Source: Mesorhizobium loti
GTDB taxonomy: Bacteria; Pseudomonadota; Alphaproteobacteria; Rhizobiales; Rhizobiaceae
NCBI RefSeq assembly: GCF_013170705.1
Contig: NZ_CP033334.1
Coordinates: 4,379,501 to 4,443,500, forward strand
Length of the DNA stretch: 64,000 bases
Direction: 5' to 3'
Shown here: positions 17,967 to 28,031 of the stretch, one piece after another
How positions within the stretch are numbered: the first letter of the stretch is position 1
Layout of the letters: every line of letters begins with the position of its first letter
Translations under genes and position numbers: made by a program
Notes under the pieces: generated by a model
Told to the model about the DNA's origin: nothing
The model's input: the letters and a program-made list of their open reading frames with translations, nothing else
Databases searched by the model: none

Positions 17967-20291
17967 TTAGTCCAGATTCGCGATAGCCTGCGCCTTGTGC
18001 GCGGCCTCAACCACGGCTAGCGCCGTCATGTTGACGACGCCGCGCGATGTCACCGAGGGCGTCAGGATGTGCGCCGGCATATCGGTGCCAAGCAGGATCG
18101 GCCCGACATGCAGAGCATCCATCATGGCGCGTAGCGCCGTCAGCGTGATGTTGGCCGAATCGAGGTTCGGGAACACCAGCAGATTGGCTTCGCCCTTCAG
18201 TCGCGAATGCGGATAGACGCGCTGGCGCAGATGCTCCGACAAGGCTGAATCGGCATGCATTTCGCCGTCGCATTGAAGTTCCGGCGCGATGCGCGCCAGG
18301 ATCGCCGCCGCCTGGCGCATTTTCAGAGCGCTTGGCGAATCGCGCGAGCCGAAGTCGGAGTGCGACAGCAGCGCCGCCTTCGGCTCGATGCCGAAGCGCT
18401 GGATTTCCTCGGCCGCCAGCACGGTCATTTCGGCGATTTCCTCGGCCGTCGGGTCGACGGAAACGTGCGTATCGGTGAGGAAGATGATGCCGCGCTGCGA
18501 GATCAGCATGGACAGGGTCGACAGGTCATAGTCCCTGATGCCGGCGCGAGGGCCAATGATGAGGGTCACGTTGCGCAGGTGCCGCTCGAAGCGTCCTTCG
18601 AGGCCGCAGACCATGGCGTCGGCATCGCCGCGCTTCAGGGCGAGCGCCGCGATCACCGTATTGTCGGTGCGCACCATGGTACGTGCGGCTTCCGTCGTCA
18701 CGCCGCGCCGGCCGGCAAGTTCGATCAGGAGGTCGACATAGTTGCGGTAGCGCGGATCGTCTTCCGGGTTGATCAGGCCGAAATCGACGCCCGGCTTGAT
18801 GCGCAGCCCGTAGCGCTTCAGCCTGACCTCGATGACGTGCGGACGGCCGATCAGGATCGGCTCGGCAATGCCTTCCTCCAGCACCACCTGGGCGGCGCGC
18901 AGCACGCGCTCATCCTCGCCATCGGCATAGATGACGCGCTTGGCGCTCGATGCCTTGGCGGATGAGAACACCGGCTTCATCACCAGGCCGGAGCGGAAGA
19001 CGAAACGGTTGAGCTTGTCGATATAGGCGGTGAAGTCGGTGATCGGCCGTGTCGCCACACCGGTGTCGCAGGCCGCTTTGGCAACGGCCGGCGCGATGCG
19101 CAGGATGAGCCTGGGATCGAAGGGCGAGGGGATCAGGAAATCAGGCCCGAAGATCGGTGTCTCGCCCGAATAGGCGCGCGCGGCGACGTCCGAAGGCTCT
19201 TCGCGGGCAAGGGCGGCAATGGCCCGCACCGCGGCCATCTTCATCTCTTCATTGATCGCGCTGGCACCGCAGTCGAGCGCGCCGCGGAAGATATAGGGGA
19301 AGCACAGGACGTTGTTGACTTGATTGGGAAAATCGGACCGGCCCGTGCAGATCATGGCATCGGGTCGCGCAGCGCGCGCCACTTCCGGCATGATCTCGGG
19401 ATTGGGGTTGGCCAGCGCCAGGATCAGCGGCTTCGGCGCCATGTGCTGCAGCAGTTCAGGCTTCAATACGCCGGCCGCGGAGAGGCCGAGGAAAACGTCG
19501 GCGCCCGGGATGACATCGGCCAGCGTGCGCGCCCCGGTGTCCTTCACATAAGGGTCTTTCCAGCGGTCCATCTCGTCGGTGCGGCCCTTGTAGGCGACGC
19601 CGAAACGGTCGGTGACCCAGATGTTTTCGATCCGTACTCCGAGCGAGACCAGGAGATTGAGGCAGGCAAGGGCGGCCGCGCCCGCGCCGGAGGTGACGAC
19701 CTTGATGTCCGAAATGGTCTTGCCGGCGAATTCCAGCCCGTTGAGCACGGCGGCGGCGACGATGATGGCGGTGCCGTGCTGGTCATCGTGGAACACCGGT
19801 ATGCTCATGCGGGCTTTCAGCCGCTCCTCGACCTCAAAACATTCCGGCGCCTTGATGTCCTCGAGGTTGATGCCGCCGAAAGTGGGTTCTAGAGCGGCGA
19901 TGGTCTCCACCATGCGCTCGATCTCGGGCGCGTCGATCTCGATGTCGAAGACGTCGATGCCGGCGAATTTCTTGAACAGGACCGCCTTGCCTTCCATCAC
20001 GGGTTTGGAGGCCAGCGGGCCGATATTGCCGAGACCAAGCACGGCCGAACCGTTGGAGACGACGCCGACCAGGTTGGCGCGCGCCGTATAGTCGGCGGCG
20101 GTTGCCGGATTGTCGCGGATCTCCAGGCAAGGGGCGGCGACGCCGGGCGAGTAGGCGAGCGCCAGGTCGCGCTGATTGCCAAGCGGCTTGGTTGCCTGGA
20201 TTTCGAGCTTTCCCGGTCTCGGGTGCTTGTGGAAGTAAAGGGCGGCTTCGTCGAGGTCCGAACGTGCCGTTTTCTTGTTCTCGCCTTCCAT
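17967..20291 (-). CDS. tme: NADP-dependent malic enzyme with phosphotransacetylase-like domain
   Basis: The 774-residue protein is of the large MaeB/Tme type. An N-terminal malic enzyme domain ([32 protein letters not shown]) is followed by an NAD(P) fold ([15 protein letters not shown]). From about residue 440 there is a phosphate acetyltransferase-like regulatory domain ([15 protein letters not shown]). It decarboxylates malate to pyruvate with NADPH formation. In rhizobia the related Dme supports bacteroid metabolism; whether this is Tme or Dme cannot be decided by eye. The start has GAGGGAG 8 bp upstream. Confidence 0.93.
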   Translation of the reverse strand: MEGENKKTARSDLDEAALYFHKHPRPGKLEIQATKPLGNQRDLALAYSPGVAAPCLEIRDNPATAADYTARANLVGVVSNGSAVLGLGNIGPLASKPVMEGKAVLFKKFAGIDVFDIEIDAPEIERMVETIAALEPTFGGINLEDIKAPECFEVEERLKARMSIPVFHDDQHGTAIIVAAAVLNGLEFAGKTISDIKVVTSGAGAAALACLNLLVSLGVRIENIWVTDRFGVAYKGRTDEMDRWKDPYVKDTGARTLADVIPGADVFLGLSAAGVLKPELLQHMAPKPLILALANPNPEIMPEVARAARPDAMICTGRSDFPNQVNNVLCFPYIFRGALDCGASAINEEMKMAAVRAIAALAREEPSDVAARAYSGETPIFGPDFLIPSPFDPRLILRIAPAVAKAACDTGVATRPITDFTAYIDKLNRFVFRSGLVMKPVFSSAKASSAKRVIYADGEDERVLRAAQVVLEEGIAEPILIGRPHVIEVRLKRYGLRIKPGVDFGLINPEDDPRYRNYVDLLIELAGRRGVTTEAARTMVRTDNTVIAALALKRGDADAMVCGLEGRFERHLRNVTLIIGPRAGIRDYDLSTLSMLISQRGIIFLTDTHVSVDPTAEEIAEMTVLAAEEIQRFGIEPKAALLSHSDFGSRDSPSALKMRQAAAILARIAPELQCDGEMHADSALSEHLRQRVYPHSRLKGEANLLVFPNLDSANITLTALRAMMDALHVGPILLGTDMPAHILTPSVTSRGVVNMTALAVVEAAHKAQAIANLD

Positions 20292-20363
20292 GCGGCCGCT
20301 CCCTCGAAACCTGCTCCGAGGCCCCTTTTAGCATGCGGCCAAGGTTTTTCGCGACGCTAATTG

Positions 20364-20393
20364 ACGCGCCGCCGGCTTTAAACCGCGGCGCGT
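20364..20393. repeat. Inverted repeat in the malic enzyme upstream region
   Basis: The arms ACGCGCCGC and GCGGCGCGT are perfect over nine bases with a 12-base loop. On the plus strand the hairpin is followed by six A, so it lacks the T-tract of a terminator in either transcription direction. It lies 72 bp upstream of the malic enzyme start and 75 bp beyond the SDR stop. Confidence 0.4.
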
Positions 20394-20467
20394 AAAAAAT
20401 CATTAGATGTCAGATTCTTACGACTGTTTCATGCCAGATGAATCCGGCCACGTCGTCGACCTTTCGA

Positions 20468-21247
20468 TCAGAAGGCGCTGACATAGAGACCGCCGTCGAC
20501 CGGTATGTTCTGCCCGGTCAGATAGCCGGCATGAACCGAGCAGAGGAAGGCGCAGATCTGGCCGAATTCCTCCGGCGTGCCGAGCCGCTTGGCTGGCACG
20601 TCGGCGCTGATGCGAGTCTTGCGCGCGGCGGCGGCGGCGGGATCCTCGACGGTGCCGGCCTCGTGCGGGCCGCGCAGCCGGTCGGTGTCGAGTTTGCCCG
20701 GCAGAAGGCTGTTGATGGTGACGTTGCGATCGATGACCGTTCGCGCCACGCCGGCTAGGAAAGAGGTGAGACCAGCGCGCGCGCCCGACGAGAGGTCGAG
20801 GCCGGGAATGGGGACATAGACCGATAGCGAGGTGATGTTGACGATGCGGCCGAAGCCGCGCTTCGCCATGCCGTCGAGGACTGCCTGCACCAGCTCGATC
20901 GGGGTCACCATGTTCTGGGTGACGCCTTCGAGGATTTTCGCGCGATCGAGCTCGCGGAAATCGCGCAGCGGCGGGCCGCCATTGTTGTTGACGAGAATGT
21001 CGGGCTCGGGGCAGGCTGCAAGCAGTGCCTTCTGTACCTCGGGCTTGGAGACGTCGCCGACGACCTCCGTCACCGTCACGCCATGGCGCTCGCGCAGTTC
21101 GGCGGCGGTTTTGGCCACCAGTTCGGCATTGCGCCCATTGACGACGATGTCGCAACCGGCCTCGGCCAGCGCCATGGCGCAGCCTTTTCCAAGTCCCTTG
21201 CTCGAAGCGCAGACGATTGCCTTCTTTCCGCGGATACCGAGATCCAT
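20468..21247 (-). CDS. Short-chain dehydrogenase/reductase family protein with atypical active site
   Basis: The 259-residue Rossmann-fold protein has the nucleotide-binding glycine motif as CASSKGLGKG and NNNGGP, plus the C-terminal GYLTGQNIPVDGG typical of 3-oxoacyl reductase-like SDRs. Where the catalytic Tyr-x3-Lys should be, it reads LSSGARAGL, which puts Ser and Arg at those positions. The upstream Ser (NITSLS) is present. It may therefore be a binding protein or use altered chemistry. The start has AGGAG upstream. Confidence 0.88.
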   Translation of the reverse strand: MDLGIRGKKAIVCASSKGLGKGCAMALAEAGCDIVVNGRNAELVAKTAAELRERHGVTVTEVVGDVSKPEVQKALLAACPEPDILVNNNGGPPLRDFRELDRAKILEGVTQNMVTPIELVQAVLDGMAKRGFGRIVNITSLSVYVPIPGLDLSSGARAGLTSFLAGVARTVIDRNVTINSLLPGKLDTDRLRGPHEAGTVEDPAAAAARKTRISADVPAKRLGTPEEFGQICAFLCSVHAGYLTGQNIPVDGGLYVSAF

Positions 21248-21366
21248 GACGATTTCTCCTGTGATTTGGCGGGCAAGCTAGTCCTTAGACTGGACCAATC
21301 GCAACCGTCATACGGTTGTTGCATGAATCGAGGCATAGGCTGCTCGAAAGCAAGGGTGAAATCGCG

Positions 21367-22182
21367 ATGTCAGGCCAAGAGCCCCGCACTTTCCGCAGCA
21401 TGTTCATTTCCGACGTCCATCTCGGCTCGAAGGCGGCCAAGGCCGAGTTCCTGATCGATTTCCTTCGATACCATGACGCCGACATCATCTATCTGGTTGG
21501 CGATATCGTCGATGGCTGGCGGCTGCGGCGGAGCTGGCACTGGCCGCAAAGCCACAATGACGTCGTGCAGAAATTGCTGCGCAAGGCGCGCAAGGGCGCC
21601 AGCATCACCTATATAGCCGGCAATCACGACGAGTTCGCCCGCCAATTCCAGGGCGTGCATTTCGGCGGCATCGTCGTCGCCGACCGCGCGATCCATGAAA
21701 CAGCCGACGGCAAGCGCCTTCTTGTCATCCATGGCGATCAGTTCGACACTGTCGTTCACAATCAGCGCTGGCTCGCCTATCTCGGCGATCATGCCTATGA
21801 CGCGGCGATGATCGTCAACCGCGTGGTGACGCGCTTGCGCCAATTGCTCGGCCTGCCTTACTGGTCGTTCTCATCCTGGGCCAAGGTCAAGGTCAAGAAA
21901 GCGGTCAATTTCATCGGCTCGTTCCAGACCGTGCTGACCGAGGAAGCCCGCCGCTCGCATGTCGACGGCGTCATCTGCGGCCATATCCATCATGCCGCGA
22001 TCGAGAATTTCGACGATGTGCGCTACATCAACACCGGCGACTGGGTGGAAAGCTGCACGGCCGTGGTCGAGCACTTCGACGGCCGGATGGAAATCCTGAC
22101 CTGGGCGCAAATCCTGCCGGAAGCGCCGGACGAGCCCTTCATCCCCATGCTCATCGAGGATCGGGTGGGGCAGGCGGCCTGA
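21367..22182 (+). CDS. UDP-2,3-diacylglucosamine diphosphatase-like metallophosphoesterase
   Basis: The 271-residue calcineurin-fold protein has all metal-binding blocks: SDVHLGS, YLVGDIVDGW, AGNHDEFA, VIHGDQFD and GHIHHA. Family members near LpxH hydrolyse UDP-2,3-diacylglucosamine in lipid A synthesis. Alphaproteobacteria usually use LpxI for that step, so this paralogue may act on another nucleotide-lipid. The ATG at 21367 fits the family start better than the longer frame from 21316. It is divergent from the SDR gene. Confidence 0.88.
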   Translation: MSGQEPRTFRSMFISDVHLGSKAAKAEFLIDFLRYHDADIIYLVGDIVDGWRLRRSWHWPQSHNDVVQKLLRKARKGASITYIAGNHDEFARQFQGVHFGGIVVADRAIHETADGKRLLVIHGDQFDTVVHNQRWLAYLGDHAYDAAMIVNRVVTRLRQLLGLPYWSFSSWAKVKVKKAVNFIGSFQTVLTEEARRSHVDGVICGHIHHAAIENFDDVRYINTGDWVESCTAVVEHFDGRMEILTWAQILPEAPDEPFIPMLIEDRVGQAA

Positions 22183-22309
22183 GCCGAATTCTCGCCGATT
22201 TTCGGGCCAATCGATTAGTCCAGCCGGTTTCCCCGGGTTTTCCGCCATGTTAAGGGATCGATCTGCGTTGCTGGCCGGCCGGCCAAGTGCGGCGTAATTG
22301 GATCGATTC

Positions 22310-23524
22310 ATGTCCCTGCCGCCGCTTTCGCCAGAACAGCTCGTCAAGCCGCGCCATTTCGAACTGCGCATGAGCCTCATTTTCGGCACGCTGTTCATAT
22401 CGCTCGGTACCCATCTGCCCTATTTCCCGCTCTGGCTGCAGGCCAAGGGCTTTCACGCCGAGCAGATCGCCGTCATCCTGGCGGCGCCCATGTTCCTGCG
22501 CGTGGTGACGACGCCGCTGCTGACGACGCTCGCCGACCGGGCGCGGGACCGCGCCGATGTTTATGTCGCGCTGGTGGCAGCCTCCCTGCTGCTCTCGGCG
22601 GGTTATTTCCTGACACCGACCTACGCCATGGTGCTGGCGGTGTCGCTTGCCCTGACCATTGTCTGGACGCCGCATTCGCCGATCGCCGATTCGCTGGCGC
22701 TTTCGGGCGTGCGCCGCTTCGGTTCGAACTACGCAAGCATGCGCAAATGGGGCTCGATCTGCTATCTCTGCGCCAATGTCGCGGGCGGCTTCATCCTGGC
22801 GGCCACCGGTCCGCAAGCCGTTCCGGTGATCATTTTCCTTGCCCTTGGCGCGGCACTCGTCGCAGGGCTGCTGGCGCCGCGCATGGGGCGGCCGCGCAAG
22901 GCCTCGCCGCTGTCGGCCGCGGAAATCCAGCACGCGGCGCCGAGCCTGTTCAATGCCTATTTCCTCTTTTTCACCTTTGGCGTCGGCATCATCACCGCCA
23001 GCCACGCCTTCCTTTACGGCTTCGTTTCCATCTACTGGAAATCGATCGGCATAAGCGATTCCGTCGTCGGCCTGCTGTGGGCTTGGGGCGTGGTGTCCGA
23101 AGTCTGCATGTTTTTGTTTTTCAATCGCATTTTCGCCTCCATATCCGTCGTCAGGGTGATGGTGATCGCCGGCATCGGGTCGATCGTGCGCTGGATCATC
23201 TTCCCACTGGTATGGCCGTTCGGCCTCGGCGTCGCCGGCTTCTTCGCCGTGCAGTCACTGCATTCGGTGTCCGTCGCGATGGTGCTGATCGGCCTGCAGA
23301 AGATGATCGCCGAGACGGTCTCCGAGGAGCGCACGGGCGCCGCGCAAGGCATCGCCTATTTCTTCAACGGCTTCTTCATGGCCGCCGTCACGCTTGCGTC
23401 CGGTCCGCTTTATGATCGTCTCGGCGTCGATGGTTTCCTGGTGATGATCCCGATCGCGATCATTGGCCTCGTGCTTATCGGGCTTGCCGCGCGCTCAGCC
23501 CCACAGCGCCCGGTCCGGGGGTGA
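22310..23524 (+). CDS. MFS transporter (MFS_1-like/nucleoside-proton symporter type)
   Basis: The 404-residue protein has 12 predicted membrane helices beginning with FELRMSLIFGTLFISLGTHLPYFPLWLQ, a pattern of the NupG/HcaT-like branch of the major facilitator superfamily. The substrate is unknown. It follows the phosphoesterase gene on the same strand. Its last 30 bp overlap the 3' end of the convergent epimerase gene. The ATG at 22310 is preferred over the TTG at 22298. Confidence 0.87.
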   Translation: MSLPPLSPEQLVKPRHFELRMSLIFGTLFISLGTHLPYFPLWLQAKGFHAEQIAVILAAPMFLRVVTTPLLTTLADRARDRADVYVALVAASLLLSAGYFLTPTYAMVLAVSLALTIVWTPHSPIADSLALSGVRRFGSNYASMRKWGSICYLCANVAGGFILAATGPQAVPVIIFLALGAALVAGLLAPRMGRPRKASPLSAAEIQHAAPSLFNAYFLFFTFGVGIITASHAFLYGFVSIYWKSIGISDSVVGLLWAWGVVSEVCMFLFFNRIFASISVVRVMVIAGIGSIVRWIIFPLVWPFGLGVAGFFAVQSLHSVSVAMVLIGLQKMIAETVSEERTGAAQGIAYFFNGFFMAAVTLASGPLYDRLGVDGFLVMIPIAIIGLVLIGLAARSAPQRPVRG

Positions 23525-24478
23525 GACGAGCGAACCCTGGTAGACGAGACCCGGCACACGGTCGCGCGCGAGCAGCAGCGGACCATCGAGGTCAACGAAA
23601 TCGGCGTTCTGGGCGAGCAGGACCGCCGGCGCCATGGCAAGCGATGTGCCGACCATGCAGCCGACCATGATGCCAAAACCCAGCTCGCGGGCGCGGTCAC
23701 GCAGCACGAGCGCCGCCGTCAGCCCGCCGGACTTGTCGAGCTTGATGTTGACGGCGTCGTAGAGGCCGACAAGCGCTTCCAAATTATTCGCCTCATGCAC
23801 GCTTTCATCGGCGCAGATCGGCACCGGATGCGCGATGTGGCGCAGGATTTCATCCCGGCCGGCGGGCAGGGGCTGTTCGATGAGCGCAATGCCCTGCTCT
23901 GCGGCAAAGGCGAGGTTCGCGACGATGTTGTCGTCGGTCCAGCCTTCATTCGCATCAAGGATGATTCGGCTCCCGGGTGCCGCCTGTCTCACTGCCTCGA
24001 TCCGGGCGATGTCGTTGTCGCCGCCGATCTTGACCTTCAGCAGCGGCCGCCCGACGTTGGCACGGGCCTGTGCCGCCATCGCCTCGGGTTCGCCGAGCGA
24101 TAGCGTGTAGGCAGTTTCCAATGGACGCGGCGGAGCTGGCCAGATTGCGTGTGCAACCGGGCTGTCACCCATCTTGGCCTCAAGGTCCCAGAGGGCGCAG
24201 TCGACCGCGTTGCGGGCGGCTCCCGCCGGCATTGCGTCGAGCAGGGCGGTCCGGTCGATGCCACCGGCTATCCGCTCGCGCATCGCCTCTATCGCGGCGT
24301 GCACGCCGTCCATGGTTTCACCATAGCGCTTGTAGGGAACGCATTCGCCGCGACCGCTATGACCGTCCTGGCTGATCGTGCATGTGATGACCTCGGCCTC
24401 GGTCTTGGAGCCGCGCGAAATGGTGAAGGTTCCGGCGATCGGAAAGCGCTCCGCCTCGACCGAAATGACACGCGCCAT
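23495..24478 (-). CDS. dgcA: Enolase-superfamily dipeptide epimerase / N-acetyl-D-Glu racemase (DgcA-like)
   Basis: The 327-residue protein belongs to the L-Ala-D/L-Glu epimerase branch. Its catalytic lysine motif is LLKVKIG, metal ligands are in DANEGW, EQPLP and CADESV, and the second acid/base Lys lies in NIKLDKSGG. The capping domain has GECVPYKRYGET. Family members epimerise L-Ala-D-Glu from murein turnover; DgcA homologues racemise N-acetylglutamate. No dgcN or murein gene is adjacent, so substrate is open. The ATG at 24478 matches the family start; the frame continues upstream to 24517. Confidence 0.85.
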   Translation of the reverse strand: MARVISVEAERFPIAGTFTISRGSKTEAEVITCTISQDGHSGRGECVPYKRYGETMDGVHAAIEAMRERIAGGIDRTALLDAMPAGAARNAVDCALWDLEAKMGDSPVAHAIWPAPPRPLETAYTLSLGEPEAMAAQARANVGRPLLKVKIGGDNDIARIEAVRQAAPGSRIILDANEGWTDDNIVANLAFAAEQGIALIEQPLPAGRDEILRHIAHPVPICADESVHEANNLEALVGLYDAVNIKLDKSGGLTAALVLRDRARELGFGIMVGCMVGTSLAMAPAVLLAQNADFVDLDGPLLLARDRVPGLVYQGSLVSPPDRALWG

Positions 24479-24555
24479 ATTTTTCTGCTCCAGCTGTGCC
24501 AGAAGGGTTGTCGGCAAATCGACAAGGTCGGACCCATCAGGCTAAACAGGACGCC

Positions 24556-25743
24556 ATGTTGACCATCGGCAAGCGCGACGCAAGCGGCACGACCGCCTCG
24601 GAGGCTGACCACCAACCGCGTGTGGCGGTCGGCGAGGAGGGTGGCGTTCTGGGTTGCGCGTTCTCCGGAATCTGGACGACACGAACGGTAGCGTCAATCG
24701 ACGCCGACATGCGCAAGATCGAGAAACGAAACGGTTTCAAGACTTTGGCGCTGGATCTTTCGAAAATCGAGAAGATCGATACCGCCGGCGCCTGGCTGAT
24801 CGACCGCCTGGTCAGTGTCTTCGAGAAGAAGAACGTCGAGGTCCGGCTGCAAGGCCAGAGCGAGATCGCTTCCATCCTGCTCGACGCGGTCGGCGAGGCT
24901 GTTCGGCGCGAGCCCGAATCCGGGCCGGCGCGGCCGCCCAACATCGTCATCCGGGCGCTTGAGGCGGTTGGCCGGCGCGTCTACGAGATGCGGGACGATT
25001 TCTTTGCTTCGATGAATATTCTTGGCGCCACCATCCGCGGCGCGCAGATGAAGCTTGGCCGCGGCCACGCCGTCAACCCGGCTGCGATCTTCAACCAGAT
25101 CGACCGCATGGGCGTCGGCGCCATCCCGGTGGTGGTGCTGATGTCGGCGATCGTCGGCGCGATCGTTGCCCAGCAAGGCGCCTACCAGCTCAGCTATTTC
25201 GGCGCTGACATCTTCGTCGTCGACCTCGTCGGCGTGCTCATCCTGCGCGAACTCGGCGTGCTGATGACGGCAATCATGATCGCCGGCCGCTCCGGCAGCG
25301 CGATCACCGCGGAGATCGGCTCGATGAAGATGCGCGAGGAGGTCGACGCGCTGAAGGTCATCGGTCTCAACCCGATCGGCGTCCTGGTCTTTCCGCGTCT
25401 GGTTGCGCTGGTGATTGCGTTGCCGTGCCTGACGATCATCGCCAATTTCGCGGCACTCGGCGGCGGCATCGTCGCGGCCTGGCTCTACTCCGATATCCCC
25501 CCCGCCGCATTCATCGACCGGCTGCGTGTCGCCATCGATCTCAGCACGATTTTCGCCGGCCTGATCAAGGCGCCGTTCATGGCCATGATCATCGGCACAA
25601 TCGCCTCGGTCGAAGGCATGAAGGTCGGCGGCAGTGCCGAATCGCTCGGCCAGCACGTGACCGCGTCGGTGGTGAAGTCGATCTTCGTCGTCATCATCCT
25701 CGATGGCCTTTTCGCCATGTTCTACGCAGCGATCGAGTTCTGA
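24556..25743 (+). CDS. mlaE: MlaE-type ABC permease with N-terminal STAS domain
   Basis: The 395-residue protein joins two modules. Residues ~20-120 form a STAS domain (LALDLSKIEKIDTAGAWLIDRL), the fold of the separate MlaB subunit in E. coli. Residues ~140-395 form the MlaE permease (MGVGAIPVVVLMSAIVGAIVAQQG, ELGVLMTAIMIAGRSGSAITAEIG). Together with the next three genes it makes an inner-membrane phospholipid transporter maintaining outer-membrane asymmetry. The stop is 3 bp from the mlaF start. The ATG at 24556 has ACAGGA upstream. Confidence 0.93.
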   Translation: MLTIGKRDASGTTASEADHQPRVAVGEEGGVLGCAFSGIWTTRTVASIDADMRKIEKRNGFKTLALDLSKIEKIDTAGAWLIDRLVSVFEKKNVEVRLQGQSEIASILLDAVGEAVRREPESGPARPPNIVIRALEAVGRRVYEMRDDFFASMNILGATIRGAQMKLGRGHAVNPAAIFNQIDRMGVGAIPVVVLMSAIVGAIVAQQGAYQLSYFGADIFVVDLVGVLILRELGVLMTAIMIAGRSGSAITAEIGSMKMREEVDALKVIGLNPIGVLVFPRLVALVIALPCLTIIANFAALGGGIVAAWLYSDIPPAAFIDRLRVAIDLSTIFAGLIKAPFMAMIIGTIASVEGMKVGGSAESLGQHVTASVVKSIFVVIILDGLFAMFYAAIEF

Positions 25744-25746
25744 GAG

Positions 25747-26556
25747 ATGGCGAAGGGCAATGGCATCGAGGTCGAGGAAGCGGACGACAGTGAAATCGTC
25801 TTGTCGGTGCGCGACGTCACCGTTGCCATCGAGGACAAGCTGATCCTCGACAAGCTTTCGCTCGACATCAAGCGCGGCGAGATCCTGGGGTTCGTCGGTG
25901 CTTCGGGCGCCGGCAAGTCCGTCCTTTTGCGAACCATTCTCGGCTTGATGCCCAAGCAGTCGGGAACGATCAAGCTGTTTGGCGTCGATGTCGACAAGGC
26001 AAGCGATATCGAGCGCCTGCGCATCGACATGCGTCTTGGCGTGCTGTTCCAGCATGGCGCGCTGTTTTCGGCATTGACCGTGCAGGAGAACGTGCAGGTG
26101 CCGATGCGCGAATATCTAGACCTGCCAAGGAAGCTGATGGACGAACTGGCGCTGCTCAAGATCGAGCTGGTCGGGCTGCCGCCGGACGCGGCGCAGAAAT
26201 TTCCCTCCGAACTCTCCGGCGGCATGATCAAGCGCGCGGCCCTTGCGCGCGCCTTGGCGCTCGATCCGGACATCGTCTTTCTCGACGAGCCGACGTCCGG
26301 CCTCGATCCGATCAGTGCCGCCGAATTCGACGAACTCGTCGTCAAGCTGCGCGACACCATGGACCTGACCGTCTATATGGTCACGCACGACCTCGACACG
26401 CTGTTTACCGCTTGCGACCACGTGGCGGTGCTCGGCAAGAAGAAAGTATTGGTCGAAGGCACTATCGACGACATGCTGAAGAGCGAAGAACCGTGGGTGA
26501 AATCCTATTTCCGCGGAAAACGCGCCCGCCAGCTTGATCTTGCCGCACGTGCATAG
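25747..26556 (+). CDS. mlaF: MlaF-type ABC transporter ATP-binding protein
   Basis: The 269-residue ATPase has Walker A GASGAGKSV, signature LSGGMIKRAALARA, Walker B DIVFLDEPTSGLDP and a switch His in YMVTHDLD. LFQHGALFSALTVQENV is typical of MlaF. It energises the MlaE permease encoded 3 bp upstream. The C-terminal segment after residue ~240 probably contacts the partner ATPase, as in MlaF dimers. Confidence 0.95.
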   Translation: MAKGNGIEVEEADDSEIVLSVRDVTVAIEDKLILDKLSLDIKRGEILGFVGASGAGKSVLLRTILGLMPKQSGTIKLFGVDVDKASDIERLRIDMRLGVLFQHGALFSALTVQENVQVPMREYLDLPRKLMDELALLKIELVGLPPDAAQKFPSELSGGMIKRAALARALALDPDIVFLDEPTSGLDPISAAEFDELVVKLRDTMDLTVYMVTHDLDTLFTACDHVAVLGKKKVLVEGTIDDMLKSEEPWVKSYFRGKRARQLDLAARA

Positions 26557-26570
26557 CCATAAGTGAAGCA

Positions 26571-27944
26571 ATGGAAACCAGAGCCAACTACGTCATTGTC
26601 GGCATTTTCACGCTGGTTGCGATCCTGGCGGCGTTCGCCTTCGTCTACTGGACGGCGGCGATCGGTGACAGGGGCGAGACGACGCTGTTGCGGGTGCGCA
26701 TTCCAGGTTCGGCCTCCGGCCTCGGCCGCGGCAGCTTCGTGCTGTTCAACGGCGTCAAGGTCGGTGACGTCAAGCGCGTCTATATCGACGTGGACAACCC
26801 GACCGTCGCCATCGCCGACACCGAGATCGACCGGCTGACGCCGATCACCAAGTCGACGCAGGCCGATATCGGCCTTGCCGGCCTCACCGGGCAGGCCAAC
26901 ATCGAGCTCAAGGGCGCCGACCCCAAGGAAGTGAAACTCCTCGATCAGGCCGAAAAGGAAGGCAAGGTCGCCGAGATCGTCGCCAATCCGTCCGCCGTGA
27001 CCAATCTGCTGCAGACGGCGCAGAACATCTTCACCCGCGCCGACAAGGTGTTGACCGAACTCGAGGGCTTCACCAAGGATGTTCGCGGGCCGCTGACGCA
27101 GACTGTCCAGAACGTGCAGACGTTCTCCGATGCGCTGGCCAAGAATTCCGACGGCATCGACAAGTTCCTGTCCAGCGTCAGCGCGCTGTCCGACGAACTC
27201 AAGGGCGTGTCCGGCAAGCTCGACGGCACGCTGAAGGCGGCGGAAGGCCTGCTCAATGCCGTCGACAGGGACAAGATCAAGAGCATCGTCGCCAATGTCG
27301 ATACGGTGACCGCGAACCTCAAACAGACATCGCAGCAGCTCGACGGTGTGATCAAGAATGTCGACACGGCGGTCGGATCCGTCAATGACTTCGCCAAGCA
27401 GACGCAGGGAACGCTGGCCAAGGTCGACGGCGTGCTGGACGGTGTCGATCCGGCGCAGGTGCGTGCGGCCCTGGCCAACATCCAGAAGGCCAGCGAAAAC
27501 GCCAACAAGGCCGCCGCCGACATTGCCGTGGTGACCGACAAGTTCGCCAACCGCGCCGACGATATCGACCAGACGATCAAGGACGCCAAGCAACTGGCAC
27601 AGCGGCTCAACGATGCCTCGGTGCGCGTCGACGGCATCCTTGCCAGGGTCGACACCTTGCTTGGATCGGGGCAGGCCGACGGCGTAATGGCCGACGCCAG
27701 GGATACGCTGAAGTCGTTCAAGCAGGTTGCCGATACGCTGAATGCGCGGCTGGGCGTCATTACCGACAATCTGGCGCGCTTCTCGGGCCAGGGCCTGTCG
27801 AATGTCGAGGCGCTGGTGCAGGACAGCCGCCGATCGATCACGCGCATCGAGGAAGCGGTCACGGATCTCAGCCGCAATCCGCAGCGCATTCTTTCGGGTG
27901 GCGACGGCGAGGTTCGGCAATTCGATGGCAGGGCACGGCGTTGA
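26571..27944 (+). CDS. mlaD: MCE-domain substrate-binding protein (MlaD-like)
   Basis: The 457-residue protein has an N-terminal membrane anchor (YVIVGIFTLVAILAAFAFVYW), one MCE domain at about residues 38-120 (GLGRGSFVLFNGVKVGDVKRVYID, ADIGLAGLTGQANIEL), and a ~300-residue helical tail with repeated coiled-coil/apolipoprotein-like segments. E. coli MlaD is only ~180 residues, so this is the long form that could build a needle or tunnel reaching across the periplasm. It sits 14 bp after mlaF. Confidence 0.92.
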   Translation: METRANYVIVGIFTLVAILAAFAFVYWTAAIGDRGETTLLRVRIPGSASGLGRGSFVLFNGVKVGDVKRVYIDVDNPTVAIADTEIDRLTPITKSTQADIGLAGLTGQANIELKGADPKEVKLLDQAEKEGKVAEIVANPSAVTNLLQTAQNIFTRADKVLTELEGFTKDVRGPLTQTVQNVQTFSDALAKNSDGIDKFLSSVSALSDELKGVSGKLDGTLKAAEGLLNAVDRDKIKSIVANVDTVTANLKQTSQQLDGVIKNVDTAVGSVNDFAKQTQGTLAKVDGVLDGVDPAQVRAALANIQKASENANKAAADIAVVTDKFANRADDIDQTIKDAKQLAQRLNDASVRVDGILARVDTLLGSGQADGVMADARDTLKSFKQVADTLNARLGVITDNLARFSGQGLSNVEALVQDSRRSITRIEEAVTDLSRNPQRILSGGDGEVRQFDGRARR

Positions 27945-28031
27945 CTTCGACGTCTGCTCGCCTCAGAAACAGTCATTGCGGGTGCAGGTTATTTTGAGGT
28001 CGATACATAACGGGGACAGCAGGGGTCGCGC

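Noticed and set aside
20364..20393. Hairpin considered as a terminator for the SDR gene
   Set aside because: The A/T tract is on the wrong side for transcription in the SDR direction.
24694..27920. Long minus-strand frames of 453 and 471 codons across the mla-like operon
   Set aside because: Both are antisense to genes with strong motifs and have His/Asp-rich compositions typical of shadow frames.
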